NCBI RefSeq assembly: GCF_000801105.2
Contig: NC_079511.1
Coordinates: 11,772,784-11,836,783 of the forward strand
From: Raphanus sativus
Taxonomy: Eukaryota; Streptophyta; Magnoliopsida; Brassicales; Brassicaceae
Length of the DNA: 64,000 nt
Direction of reading: 5' to 3'
Shown: piece by piece, positions 23,321 through 36,174 of the stretch
Position numbering within the stretch: position 1 is the first letter of the stretch
Layout: the number at the start of each line of letters is the position of its first letter
Translations under genes and position numbers: made by a program
Notes under the pieces: model-generated
Seen by the model: the letters and a program-made list of their open reading frames with translations, nothing else
Database searches by the model: none
What the model was told of the DNA's origin: nothing

Positions 23321-26100
23321 GAATATTATTATAAAATAATATATTTTATTTTAGTTAGATCTTCGAGATATAAAAAATTGGATTAGTCCATTTACTCATT
23401 TTGTAAGCATATGGAGTTATATATATATTCTTTCAAATTCAGTTGAACTATAAATATTTTAATTAAATAAACATATCATCAAATATTATTTTTAGCAATA
23501 TTTATATCTTATGATTAACTTGCAACCATATAAATAATTCAAAATGTGAGACTGAACTGAAAAACTATATTTTACCATCCTATAATTAGTAAATATAAAA
23601 TATTTAAGTGTCATAAACCAATCATGTAATATCATATTTTTGAAAAACATTTGTGTTATAATTAACTTAAGACTAAATAAAAATTCCATAAAATTAGATT
23701 GAAAAATATTATTATTGTCACTTGATCATAACTATATTATTGGATTAAACTTCTTAGTTTTTGAATACCACAGCGTTTTAAAACACTAATTGAACTATGG
23801 ATTTTTAGAATATCATCGATTCATAAAACTTGGAATCCCTTAACATTTTAACGTTTTTAGTTTTATCCAAACAACATATCATGCAATGGAGCATTTTGAA
23901 GCTAATGAGGATTTCATTATTGTGAGATATTCAGGTAATAGGACTTTTGATGAAGCACAAATAAAAAGAGATTCAGTATATTTTATTCCTCATGTTCTGA
24001 AACATATAACATTGGTGATCTCCTAGGATTGAATCTCCAAGATGGAAAAGTGTATGTTGGTAAATTCTTCGATAGTGAGTGTCTAAATCATATACTTGGA
24101 GATACAAAACACTGAAAGATATTTGATAAATTACAACATTTGAAACTTTCAGGAATCTTTCTAGGCTGTGTGTACAAAAATTGTTCATAAACTCTTGTCT
24201 AAAACGAATTATTCTGTAAGTTGTAATATGTGTGTGCTTGGATTCATGCATTACATAGAAATAAATGACAGAAGCACATATGGAGACATTCACAAATATT
24301 TACAGTGGCAAGTTATCATGAATCATTTAGATACTATCAAGGACCAACCTGGAGCCAAAAAATTCCGTAGCTACTTAACCCAATCAGAGCAAATGATCTT
24401 AAGGTAAATGAATTCTATCTAAAATATCTTTTCTGAGAAATTGTTATATTTGGATCTAATATTGTGTTTTAATAGGTATCTATGAAGACACAGCTTGTGT
24501 CATGGCAAGACTTTATCGAGATGCAACAACAGCAAACATATTTGTGGTATTAATATTCATTTTTTCTTTTGTAGGTATGTTGTTGTGGCCGATGAAGACG
24601 TCAACATGGTTGAGCACATCTCAAAATACATTTTTAAATCGAATGGGACCCCAAATCAAATAGGTCACGTGAAACCATTTCCTTACCATTGACCTTAGAG
24701 GGTGAAGAATGTCCAATTGCATATCATCGCTTCAGTTGAATACTACAAACTTTTTTGTAGGCAATCATGAGAAACTTTTACATATTGTTAAAGCTAATAA
24801 CAAATGTTCCATATGATGCTACAATGAAATTTTTGCCTGTTAAATTCAAAATCCTTAATTCTTTTTTTTTTTTAAATTGCTTAAGAAAAATCTAAATGGA
24901 TCAGAAATCGATCGGAAAAATTAAATATGATTTTGGCCGCAAACCCAAAATTTAGATGGTTTACATCACATCAATGGTTATAGTTTTTTGTTTCTATTTT
25001 ATTAGTTTTTTGGCATTTTGGCCACATAACTATAAGAAAACACAAAACTAAGTGTGTAACTATAACATCTAAGAGAATGTGATATTTATACAATATATAC
25101 TATTTTGTCCTTCTTCACTTTCACCTATCTTTTTTGATCAATTTTATAAGTTTTAAAATAACTAATTCAAATTTCTTTTATACCTATAAAAACCATATTT
25201 TTTTGTATATGAAATGTTTTGAATTTTGTAAAACTAACATATATCTATAAAATTGAATATGTACAGTTATAATAATGTTGTTATGTTCTATTTTATTTTT
25301 GGAATGTAGAATATAATTATAATTATACAATCTCATTTTCCTTAATTTCTCCATCTTTCTCTTCTCTATCTCCCTCCATATGTCATTCTCTCCCCCCCTC
25401 CATCTCCCCCAGCCTCGCTCCCTCTCTCTATCCATCTCTATTTTTTATATATTTCTAATATATAATGTTCAAATAACATATTGTCATATTCTCTTTTATT
25501 TACGAAACATATAATATAATTTTAATTATTGTATTTTCTCTTTTGCTCTCTCTCTCTCTCTCGTAGACTTTCACATACTAAACTAAACGGTCATCAAATA
25601 TATAATATCAAAATTTAATAATTTATATTATACCATGCACTTAAGCATCTCTCTTACAACAATTATCTTCTTTTATATTAGACATTATGTTTAATCCACT
25701 GAACGTTACAAATAAATAATACTCAAAAAGTTAAATTATTTTTATAATTGTATTTGTCTTTCAAATTATCTATTCTTTATCGACACTATAAATATAATAT
25801 ATCTAATATTATGTGTGGCATACAAATACTCACGCGCGGTAGAGGACTCTAATGTCTATATTTGTGTGATAAATAGACACATTTCTTAAGTCATGACATA
25901 TTCTTAATTTTTTCGGAATATAGTTAAACCACAGATTCTCTCTTTTCTTAAATACCAAATTAGATTTTAACCAAAAGAATAGATGAAAAATGTATCTCAT
26001 ACGAATTTGATATAATTTTCAATATTAATTTTCATTTATTATACATTCCATTAACAATTCTGTTTCAGGTTCAATGGTGTTATTTCCAATAATACCCTTT
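22760..26100. other. AT-rich intergenic DNA with possible decayed coding blocks
   Basis: Most of this is AT-rich sequence without a recognisable gene. Plus-strand stretches at about 23886-23990, 24168-24404 and 24574-24690 look protein-like and are separated by intron-like sequence (for example the peptides GFMHYIEINDRSTYGDIHKY and NMVEHISKYIFKSNGTPNQI), but I cannot assign a family and frame breaks occur. A CT-rich low-complexity segment spans about 25330-25440 and 25545-25563. Confidence 0.4.
23263..23317. repeat. (AT)n microsatellite
   Basis: About 27 uninterrupted AT dinucleotides, likely length-polymorphic. Confidence 0.95.
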
Positions 26101-26543
26101 AATATTGCTTATTTTCTGCTAGAAGCAGGGCACCGTTTTAAAACCTTTAAGATCTTTTTTTTTTAATTGCTTGAGAAAAATCTAAAACGGTTGGCGGTGT
26201 TAGTCGTCAGATGATTCACGAGGATCACACTGTTTACTCTCTTTGATCTCTACTTATCACTTTCCCGTTTCTCTTTGAGCCTAAAAAGTTAAAAAAGATC
26301 ACACTCACACTTGAGAGAGAAACTTTACTTAGGGGCTGTTCCCACTTGCAAAAACTAGTCGACTTCTCGATTCTCTTTCACTTTTTATAACACTGTACAA
26401 CCGAATCTCTTGTGTCTGAAAAGTTCCCATTTTTCGATCTGGGTTTCATCTTTTTTTTTTTTCGTAGTTTCTGATTCTAAGGTTCTTCTCCTTCAATTAT
26501 TCCCTTTGAGTTTTTTTCAAATAGTACAGGTTGTTGTGAAAAT

Positions 26544-29138
26544 ATGGCGTCTTGCTGTCCAACAATGAAGCTTCAGTGTACCAGTAGTAGTTCCTCTGGT
26601 CTGAACAGAAAAGTTGTTTCCGACTCTAGAAGAGTTTGTGCCTTGTGGGGAGCCGAGGTTGTCAAGGCTTATCATCTGAAGGCACAGAGTGGTGGACCTC
26701 AGAAGATTCAGACAAGGCTCATTCGCTCTGTTCTCACCCCATCTGTTGATCAAGAGTCTCATGTATGTTTTCACACACACTAAGAAGTCTCTTTGTTATG
26801 TTGCACCTTCTGTGATCTTATCTCTATGTATGCTCTATTAAGTGGGTTTTAGTTTATGTTGTGCTTTGAAATGAACTTTAAGTTTTTACAGCTTCTATTC
26901 CTGCTAAGTAGCATTTTTGTTTCTTCCAAGTGCTGTTTTGATATATACAGATGTGCATTGTTTCAGGAACCTTTGTTGAGAACTCCAAGAGCAGACCCAA
27001 AGAATGTGGCATCTATCATACTAGGTGGCGGTGCTGGGACTCGCTTGTTCCCTCTAACTAGAGGGAGAGCTAAACCTGCGGTGCCAATTGGAGGGTGTTA
27101 CAGGCTGATAGATATACCAATGAGCAATTGCATCAACAGCGGTATTAGAAAGATCTTCATCTTAACTCAGTTCAATTCTTTCTCCCTCAATCGCCACCTT
27201 TCCCGCACTTACAACTTTGGCAATGGTGTCAATTTCGGTGATGGTTTTGTTGAGGTGAGATACCATTGCCCCCCCGCCCCATCATATATATTCATTTATG
27301 TTGATTTTTCACTTGAAGTGTTGCCTCCTTTGGGAATGATTAGGTTCTTGCTGCAACTCAAACTTCTGGAGATGCAGGAAAGAAATGGTTTCAGGGTACT
27401 GCTGATGCTGTTAGGCAGTTTATATGGGTCTTTGAGGTACTCATTAATACTATTTGTCTCTCTTCATTCTCATTAGTAATGTCTATCTTGTCTCTGCAAC
27501 AAAGGAAACATAACTTGGTGGTGTGTGTTTATGCAGGATGCCAAGACAAAGAATGTGGAACATGTCTTGATCTTGTCTGGTGATCATCTCTATCGGATGG
27601 ATTACATGAACTTTGTGCAGGTTTAGCTTTGTTCTTCTCATTTTTTGACACTGAGAGGTTCATGTGAACGCTGTTTCATTTATTGTTCGCTTCTGTTTTT
27701 GCAGAAGCACATTGAGTCAAATGCTGATATCACAGTTTCTTGTCTTCCCATGGATGAGAGGTGTGTCGGAGGATCATTAACCTTGTTCATGTCCTGCATT
27801 TGCTTGATGAATTTGATCCCATTTGTTCTTCTATTCACAGCCGTGCTTCGGATTATGGTCTGCTTAAAATTGACGAGTCAGGACAAATCGTTCAGTTCTC
27901 AGAAAAGCCAAAGGGAGATGACTTAAAGGCAATGGTAATGGTCCTCATGTTTTTCTCAAAACATTCATGACTGCATGCTAAACTCAACTAACTTTCTTTC
28001 TTGTTTTCAGCAAGTTGATACTACTGTTCTTGGTCTGCCACCGAAAGAGGCTGCAGAGCTCCCATACATTGCATCGATGGGCGTTTATGTGTTTAGAAAA
28101 GAGGTTCTGCTAAAGCTTCTAAGTTCGAGTTATCCTACATCCAACGACTTTGGTTCCGAGATCATCCCCTTGGCTGTGAAAGAGCATAACGTCCAGGTTT
28201 CTGTTTAGCATATCATATTATTCAGAGTATATGTGCTTCCTCTCCTCTGACCTTTTATTTTATTTTTTGTTGGCTAGGCGTTTCTGTTCAATGACTATTG
28301 GGAGGATATTGGAACTATAGGATCATTCTTTGATGCCAACTTAGCTCTCACCGAACAGGTGACACTTGTTCTTATCTACAAGAACAGTCTAGCGTGAAAT
28401 CTAATCACTCTGTTTTTTTTTGGGCAGCCTCCTAAGTTCCAGTTCTACGATCCAAAAACGCCCTTCTTCACGTCTCCACGGTTCTTGCCACCTACCAAAG
28501 TTGATAAATGCAGGGTACAGTTCTTGTTTACTACCTTCAGTTGATTATGATATTCATCGATCCTAGCTTGTTTTGTTGAATTGCAGATAATTGACTCCAT
28601 AGTTTCACATGGATGTTTCTTGAGGGAGTGCAGTGTGAAGCACTCTATCGTGGGCATACGATCACGTGTTGAGTCTGGAGTAGAGCTTCGGGATACGATG
28701 ATGATGGGAGCAGACTTCTACCAGACAGAAGCTGAAATCGCGTCTCTGTTGGCAGAAGGGAAAGTCCCTATAGGTGTAGGTGAGAACACCAAGATCAGGT
28801 AAAATAACCTATTCTCTAGTTCTGAAGGAAGAAGATTCCTATGTTGTAGCCATTCACTGTCTTGCGTTGTGTATAAATGCAGGAACTGTATCATTGACAA
28901 GAACGCCAAGATCGGGAAGAACGTGATCATAGCGAATGCAGATGTATATATCTTAATTCTCATTAAATCTTTTGTTCATTTTCGATGGTTTTTTTTTAAT
29001 GGTGTAACGTTTTCTTTGTTGTGTTGAGGGTTGCAGGGTGTGGAAGAAGGAGATAGACCAGAGGATGGGTTTTACATAAGATCAGGCATAACGGTTGTGT
29101 TGAAGAACGCTACCATTAGAGATGGTCTGGTTCTTTAA
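26544..29138 (+). CDS. APL2: ADP-glucose pyrophosphorylase large subunit, plastidic
   Basis: AGPase makes ADP-glucose from glucose-1-phosphate and ATP, the committed step of starch synthesis in plastids. The large subunit tunes allosteric control by 3-PGA and phosphate. Twelve exons join in frame: 26544-26762, 26967-27254, 27344-27436, 27537-27620, 27705-27760, 27841-27934, 28011-28196, 28278-28358, 28428-28514, 28587-28798, 28883-28943 and 29037-29138, giving 520 residues, close to the ~518 I recall for Arabidopsis APL2. The first ~70 residues are Ser/basic-rich, as in a transit peptide. The nucleotide-binding loop [20 protein letters not shown], then [10 protein letters not shown], the Glc-1-P-binding motif [10 protein letters not shown] and the C-terminal beta-helix region ([19 protein letters not shown]) follow in order. 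No break is seen. A broken partial copy lies upstream. Confidence 0.95.
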
Positions 29139-30370
29139 CTCTCAAACCTATCGTACGAGCTGTGTAAATCTCTTCTTGTGACTTTTAACAAGAGACGCTA
29201 TGTTCGATTGAAATAATTTAATAAAACAGGAGGGACAACTTAAAAAAAGACTGTTATCAACTTACGTTTTAAAATATGTTATTCAACTCATTAAATGTTT
29301 GGTGATCTTCTAATGGAGAACTTGTTATGAAACTGGACTTTCTCAAAATATAACATCTAGTAGATGTTCCTATAAATATAACATATCACCAAATTTTATA
29401 CATTTCTTGTTAGTCGGTGACACGGACGGACATGGAACATGATATGCACATATTCGCAGTTTCTAGCCCTCAAAAAAAAAGCTCCAACTTCTTGTGTCTT
29501 ACTCTGGTCTTTCTACAATCAAACTGTCTTACCATGCTCAACTTGGTCGTGTGGTTGTGAAAACAAGTTTCAAGATAGTACATGTATCGAGTTAGTTCCT
29601 ATTCTTTCAGTAGGAACTCCATCTTGGTTTTGTTTTGATGTATTTAATTTCTGAGAAAATAGCTTCGGTAGTACCATCTCTTTCAGGGAAGAACAAACTT
29701 GAACTACTCTCACAAAGGCTGGTCATTGACATAGCCAAGTGAAATATTAGCCTATCGTTTTTTGTTTGAATATGCTACATAGACATAGATCCTCAAAGTT
29801 GTTTAAAAGAATTTCTTCTAATTTTTTTTACTAAATCTGTGTAGAGACGCTCCCTCAAATCTCAGGACCAACTTGCAATGTAGGCAGTAAACGTGTCCCA
29901 TCTGAAATCATTGGCATGTAAAACTAACGACAAAGAGTAATGGCGAGTGAAGGTCAGCATCACAAAACTTTATGAATCACTCGGAGACTCGTAGTGGAAT
30001 TTGGTAGTCACTCGTCATGCATCCCAACTTCGAACCGCTTATTCGCATATCTTTCTCTTGTTCGTATGCATAGCTAAGATATCACATTATATACCAACAC
30101 GAATCTAGATTTCTCTAGATATTATGATTTTAGGTAACTGAATAATTACCCTTATTATTCATTCCAAAGATTTCTCTAGATATTCAAAATATTCTCTAAA
30201 TCTTTCATTAATATATTTTCCATTTTATTTACTAAATTTCCTTACTGATAAATCCAAAAATAAATACAAAATCTTTGTTGACTTATATCGTTACGTTTAC
30301 TTCTTATTCTCTCCTTTGCGTCGTTCAAAAAAAAATTATCTCCTTTGCTTCTTCTCCCCATCGTTCAGCT
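29139..30370. other. Intergenic between APL2 and Pumilio gene
   Basis: It contains the APL2 3' UTR and the Pumilio promoter. I see no coding or mobile element that I can support. 'agatttctctagatatt' is repeated at about 30108 and 30169. Confidence 0.4.
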
Positions 30371-32224
30371 ATGTCGGCTAACCAAAAGAGAGGAGATGGA
30401 GATGTGAATCCGGAGGAGGCCTTGCCGTCGTCTCCTTCTCAACAGCTTCTACGTGAAAGACTCAAAGCATATGAGAATATGTATGGGTCCTTGGATGATC
30501 ATTACTCACGTAAAACCGGATCTTCACAGTTTGCTACTTCATCAGATTTGCGAACCCTTGAATCTGACTTTAGAAGACTGGGTGTCTCTGATTCAAACCC
30601 TCGCCAACAGCCCCTACGTGATCAACGTGGAAACAATCAATTTCCTTTGAGTGCTGGAGATCGAGGTATCAATGAATACTTTAACCCTTCGTATTTTCAG
30701 TCTCAAACTGAACAAGAACAGATTAATCTCGAGAGGATGTGGTTTAGGATAGATAATCCTGTTAATGGTTATGATGGTTATAAGTCATCTAATTATGGTT
30801 CTTATGGGCGTGGCAATGGTGATACGTCGGTCCGTTCTCCGTACGTTTACCACAATGAGGTTCCTTTTTCTCCAAGTAATAATCATAATTTTGGTAATCA
30901 AAGCCCTTGGAGTTATTCACACGGTTATGTGCCTAGGACCTATGATCTATTCAATATGAATAACTCTAGGGCTACGGATAACACAGTGTCCCACGCTAAA
31001 AACCGTGTGGATTATGTCGAGTTGCAAAACTTGATTGCGGAAGGTTCAAGAGACACTATTGATAAGATATTTGATGAGCTGATATCACATGTTTGTGAGC
31101 TGATGACTGACCCTTTTGGCCATCAAGTCTTTCAAAAGCTCATGGAGAAATGCACAAATGAACAAATCACTCGGGTTTTGAAAACTGTCACCCAACAACC
31201 TAATCAGTTTGTGAGAATTTGTGGCGATTCGCATGGGTATACACTTCATTTTTTATATATGTTCATTTGATATAATCCGATTTAACTGATTTGTATTTTC
31301 TTTTGGATATCACAGAACGCATGCAGTACGAGATTTGATCCGATGTCTTAGTTCTGAAGAGCAAGTATCCCACTTCATGGTAACTATATGCCATGTTGCA
31401 CTACTTCTGAGCAAGAGCACTAATGCAAATGATGTGATTATGTTTTGCTTCAGCCATTTTTCTCCTTCACAAACCAATGTAAGTATCTCTCATTTCTTAA
31501 TTATAAACTTCAGTGACATATTTTATGTGATCTCTGTTTTGTTCTATAGGGACTTCTCCAAATGATTGTTCAAAACTGTTATCAAATTGCAATTGATCAT
31601 TATGGGTCTTGTCTGCTTCAACAATGCATTGGAAAATCTCGTCGAGAAATAAGGGAGCCTTTGATTAGAGAAATAATCACTAATGCCATGAACCTATGTG
31701 TGGATCGTTATGGGTATGTATTACACAACTAACATTAATAACTTTTTATCACATTTTTATTCTTGCATGAAGTATATTTTTTCCATTTGTCAGAAACTAT
31801 GTGGTCCAGTATCTGTTGGAATTGGAAAATTTTCAAGTGGCAGCAGCTTTGTCGAGATACCTCAATGGGAATTATGTGCAACTCTCTTGTGACAAGTATG
31901 GAAGTCATGCGGTGCAAAAATGTTTAGAAAGTAGACAATTTAACTCGAGAATGATCATCCACGAGCTGCTTACTGACATTGATTCACTTCTTGTACATCC
32001 TTTTGGAAACTATGTGATTCAAACTGCATGGGTTGTATCTCAGGTAAGAAAAATAAAATGCTTTTAGATCCATTTTGTGTGAAATCATTAGCTTATTTGT
32101 TTGCTTTGTCTTGCAGAATGATATGCGACGTGAATTGTTGTGCCATATTAACAGGAATCATCCATTGATGAGGTGCAATAGATACGGGCGAAAAATACTT
32201 GAAAAACTTAATCTTTGGACATAA
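30371..32224 (+). CDS. Pumilio/PUF RNA-binding protein, eight repeats
   Basis: PUF proteins bind 3' UTR UGUA-type motifs and repress or destabilise mRNAs. Exons 30371-31236, 31316-31478, 31550-31713, 31794-32043 and 32117-32224 join in frame to 516 residues. The N-terminal ~215 residues are low-complexity (Ser/Asn/Tyr/Gly) and probably disordered. The C-terminal PUF domain shows eight repeats, including [66 protein letters not shown] and [11 protein letters not shown]. The third repeat is divergent ([11 protein letters not shown]) and lacks the usual aromatic. It resembles the Arabidopsis APUM7-12 group. The frame has in-frame upstream codons to an ATG at 30275, but the start at 30371 ([11 protein letters not shown]) gives a conventional N-terminus. 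I know of no Pumilio gene beside APL2 in Arabidopsis, so it may have moved here. Confidence 0.88.
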
Positions 32225-33540
32225 GAGGTTATGTTGTGGAATTAGATGAGAAGACCAGGCACGATTATTTATTCATGTTGGTGTTGTTGTTTTTCTTTTT
32301 CATTCAGACGTTGACTCAATACTGTCAACTGTTTTTCTACTATTAAATGTTTTTTTAGGTATGTGTTGTAGTCTTAAATCTCAATAGCTAGAGTCTCATC
32401 TCTTCAACCGTCAAACTGCTTTTAGGTTTACGAGTTTATGTTGACTACTTTCTTTGAGTAAAATCCTATTTGTTTTATCTTAATTTTTATAACTTTTCTT
32501 TTTAATATGGACTTAAAGCTGGTGATCTCATTTATTTACTTTGTGGCCGAAGAGCTTTATGAATTTAGGGAGAGGACCTGCCGGCACCTGGCATTCCTTT
32601 TGTTTTAGCTTGCGCAACACAAAATCATGTTTCTAAATAAAAACCACTTGCATTTACCATGACAATTACAATTTGCAAGAGTGAAAATCTGATGAAAAAG
32701 ATAAAGCAGAAATAATAAGTATACATTAGAATGCACAGGATCATCATATTCAATTGCTTTGTTCTGACTTTAATTTTCATCTCTAAGAGCATGCATTCCT
32801 GTGCTGCTTTTATATAGAGTATAATATAACTGCATGTGGTACATGGAGCTTGTTCCTTGTGAGGGCAAGGTCCTGGAGGGTTGTCATGGGAATCTTGTGT
32901 AGAGGCGGCACACACCTAAGCAGTTTACTGGGAGACGACCATCAGTACGTTCGTACCATGAAGACTATAAGCTCATTCTGGTAGATCTGTGGCTACACTT
33001 TTAAGGTTTGGAGATATGTCAACGGGACATAACAGACTAACAGTATAACTCTATGAACACAAGTGAAACAAGCATGGGTGACTGATCATATTTGGTTCAA
33101 TGTCCCTGGCTTGTCAATGGATTGCTTTCCACCTTCTGAACTCGTATTTGAAAACTTATCTATAGACTATATAGATCCCACAATTCAGGCATTGCAAGCA
33201 GGGTTCAGTAGACAGAAAAATGGGTGATGTATAATGGTTTAATTTAAGTAAAAAGCTATGAAGCAGGACATCAATAATGCGTATAAATCATTCAAAAACA
33301 AACCTTATATAGATTATTATTCTACTTTGCTCTAAAAAGCTTTTTGGAGGAAATGTAGTTGAAGATGTAAATTAAATAGTGGGTAGGAGAAGTTGGTTCT
33401 CTTTGCTGCATAATGTTAAAGAGGAATGTATATGGTCTCTATTGGAGCCAAAATGTTTTTTTTTTTTTGCTTTGCAGTTTGCATATAATAGCCTATATCA
33501 GATTGGACCTGCTTAATAATGTAATAATTCCTTGTTTCTG
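32225..33540. other. Intergenic, no recognised gene
   Basis: A minus-strand frame of 96 codons (32625-32915) is Cys-rich at its start but shows no signal peptide or known motif. In Arabidopsis I recall a DUF620 gene (At1g27690) between APL2 and TGD5; I see no trace of it here. Confidence 0.4.
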
Positions 33541-33627
33541 TTGTAGCAGAGATAAAGCACAACAGCCGAGTGGAGAAGAAACTAGGCCGGTCGGTTCATT
33601 AGCTAGCCAACAAGATGCATGTATGAT

Positions 33628-34493
33628 TAGGCAAGTTTGCTCAGAGGTACCGGTTTTCTAGTCCGGTTGTTATGAACCGATTATTTCACAAACATTCTAA
33701 ATCAATAACTCTGTTTATTGATCTATCTTGTTGTGAAGGTCAGATTTTGGCGCCCTCATCTGACTTCACCGGACTTGGTGTTGGATTAGGGGTCGGTGTT
33801 GGCTGTGGATTTGGCCTTGGCTGGGGTTTGGAGGTCCCTTCACCACTTCTCTCTAAATATTTTTTACTTCAAAACAAGGGTGTCGATTTCACTTAGCTGA
33901 GACATGAACTTAGTTCCAAGTATTGTTAAAACAAAATCAATGAAACTAAGATATCATGTTCCTAATCGGTAAAAGATGATGGAAATGTTCATGACATGAG
34001 AGCAATGACAATTGTTAGAAAATAGTCAACATATTGGAAAGCTATATTATAAAGAGATTAAAACAGACCAATTTTTTCAACTATACTCGATCGTGACATG
34101 CTTAGAGTGTCATTAGCAATAACTCTAGCTTACATTTGATGGTAAATTCATACTGAATTGGATTATTTCTGTTGCTTTCTTGCAGGGATGCCTTTGAATG
34201 TACTAGGCATTGGTGTTGGTAAGCTTTAATACATGTGTTTTCTTCTGCGCCTTAATATAATCTCACAAGTAGGGGTACAGCTGCTTCATCTTACATAAAT
34301 AACGAAACTCTAGTGTTATTGGTATTTTGAAGGTGGTGGTTGCGGTGTGGGTTTAGGCCTCGGGTGGGGGTTCGGGACTGCCTTTGGTAGTCACTACCGA
34401 TCATCTAAACTTACATTTCAAGGCATCCAGTTAGACAAGACTTCGGATAAACGAGAGGATAAGGTGGTGGAAAACATGTCCAAAATCACTTAG
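33628..34493 (+). CDS. TGD5: TGD5-like glycine-rich protein, apparent frame problem
   Basis: TGD5 is a small Gly-rich chloroplast-envelope protein needed for ER-to-plastid lipid transfer with the TGD1-4 transporter. Three exons are recognisable: about 33742-33834 ([20 protein letters not shown]), 34191-34218 ([10 protein letters not shown]) and 34334-34493 ([35 protein letters not shown], ending MSKIT, TAG at 34491). The GxGxG runs form the two predicted membrane-spanning Gly stretches. Exons 2 and 3 join in frame, but the donor after GLGWGLE (33835) joins exon 2 one base out of phase, and the joined reading would stop almost at once. This could be a one-base loss or a different donor. The 5' start is uncertain; 33628 gives MIRQVCSE joined to ILAPSS. 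Confidence 0.6.
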
Positions 34494-34904
34494 CAAGTCT
34501 CGTCTACTTTCAATTATTAGAATTATCAAGTCCCACATCATGCACTGAGCACGATTTGATTGTAAAAAGAAAAGAGTCTGACATCCAAAACCACTTGGAA
34601 TAATCGAACAAAAATTCATATTTGTATTACAAAACATCCAGTTACGCAATGTTTCACTCTAGAATATGTTTACTCGAATTACTACTGTGTAAAGTTGAAA
34701 AGCAGTTTTGCAAAATCCGTCTAAGTTGAAAAAAAAAAGCCCGTAGACTTTGCATGTTAAACTGTATAATCACAAAATGCAATAAAACTCAGAAGGCGTG
34801 GAAATAAATCATGCGAATCAGACCCATCACCAGGAAACTCGTTTTGGTGAGCCACCATATAAACACTTCTCTTTACTGGCACGCCACCCATGCTAACTCG
34901 CTTA

Positions 34905-34913
34905 TATATATAG
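34905..34913 (+). promoter_or_regulatory. TATA box of glycine-rich protein gene
   Basis: 'tatatatat' lies about 90 bp upstream of the ATG at 35002. Confidence 0.5.
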
Positions 34914-35001
34914 TGATGTCTGTGTGGCTGTGTATTCAATCAGAGGTACTGCTTTCTTTCTCAGATTCTAACTAAAACAATTGTGTTACTAAGTATCCAT
35001 C

Positions 35002-35484
35002 ATGCGCAGAGTGATGTTTTGGTTTCTTGTTTCCATGTATCTATGCCTCATTGGCCATATGATTGGTGAGGCTGCAAGAGAAGGTGCCATGCTGAGTGAA
35101 GCAAAATCCAGTGAGATGGGAAAGAGTCACCAACACGTAACCGGGTTTAAGGGCGAACTCACAGCTGGAGGCTATGGGGGCGGCGATCCAGGGTATGGTG
35201 GATACGGTCCAGGTGGTGGTGGTGTTGTGATCGGTGGTGGATTTGGTGGTGGTGGTGTTGGTGGTGTGGGTTGGGATGGAGGGAACAGAGGAGGCGGTCC
35301 GGGATACGGGTCAGGTGGTATTGGTGGTGGAGTCATCATTGGCGGTGGTGGTGGTGGATGTGGGGGTTCATGCGGTGGTGGTGGGTGTGGTGGTTCATGC
35401 GGTGGTGGTGGTGGTGGTGGTGGTGGACCTGGTGGTGGATATGGACACCTTGAAGCCAGCATGAAGGAATCAGGCAAAAACTAG
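35002..35484 (+). CDS. Secreted glycine-rich protein
   Basis: A single-exon gene of 160 residues. The first ~25 residues (MRRVMFWFLVSMYLCLIGHM) are a signal peptide. A charged spacer leads to a Gly-rich region (about 55-150) of GGYGGGDPGYGGYGPGGGG-type repeats with three Cys-containing GGSCGGGGCGG segments, and a polar C-terminus (HLEASMKESGKN). It is probably an apoplastic or cell-wall structural protein, but glycine-rich proteins vary in role. Order places it as the Arabidopsis At1g27710 counterpart (from memory). The antisense frame (35172-35477) is proline-rich only because it mirrors GGN codons. Confidence 0.85.
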   Translation: MRRVMFWFLVSMYLCLIGHMIGEAAREGAMLSEAKSSEMGKSHQHVTGFKGELTAGGYGGGDPGYGGYGPGGGGVVIGGGFGGGGVGGVGWDGGNRGGGPGYGSGGIGGGVIIGGGGGGCGGSCGGGGCGGSCGGGGGGGGGPGGGYGHLEASMKESGKN

Positions 35485-36170
35485 AAAAAAGCAAGCAGTT
35501 TCGTTAGATCGTAGAAGGAAAACGCAATAAGGATGTACTTTAGCATCTTGATCATGTTTAGGAGTTTGTAATGGTGTCACGTTTAATGGAATAAGAGTTT
35601 TCTTTGGTCTTTTAAAAGTTTTTTTGAATTCTCTCTTTACGTCTTCTCTTGGATTGGAACATTCGAGCAGATTCTATTGTATAAAGGATACAATAGCGTC
35701 GTTATTGACATCTGAGGCTCTTTTTCCACCACAGATATTGCATCTTTCACAGAGAGACCAGACCACTTTTGGTGAACAAGGTTCTTCCCAACTCTTCTAC
35801 CATTTACATAAAAAATGCATGCAAAGTTCCAATATGACTAACTTTTAAGAAGCTTTTTTCCATATATGCATACAGTTTTGAGTGTTTTGTTGTAAGTGTA
35901 ACTATCTGCAAATGGTTGCCATTTTAAAACTTTTTGGTGTAGCTGGTAGAATACCACAAGATGCATACAGAGTTTCATTATTATTAAACTATAAGAAGGT
36001 TTTCTTATAGTGATTTTTAGTTTCTTCGTTGTTAATGGGTCCAATTGGTTAAACATTTTTTTTAAAAAAGCACTTTTAACTTTTGTAGTTGTTATCCAGA
36101 ACACACCCGAAGTAGCAGATGCTTCAGCAACTATAAACAATTAGCAAAAGTGGTTATTGCTTGGCCCAAG
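35485..36170. other. Intergenic spacer
   Basis: It includes the 3' UTR of the glycine-rich gene. I see no gene or clear transposon end. Confidence 0.4.
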
Positions 36171-36174
36171 TTGC

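Noticed and set aside
25184..25435. Arg/Glu-rich 83-codon minus-strand frame
   Set aside because: It is produced by a CT-rich low-complexity tract.
32625..32915. Cys-containing minus-strand small protein
   Set aside because: No signal peptide, no conserved spacing and no TATA box in range. I kept it only as spacer.
35172..35477. Antisense proline-rich open frame of 101 codons
   Set aside because: It is the mirror of the GGN-rich codons of the glycine-rich protein gene, with no promoter or start context.
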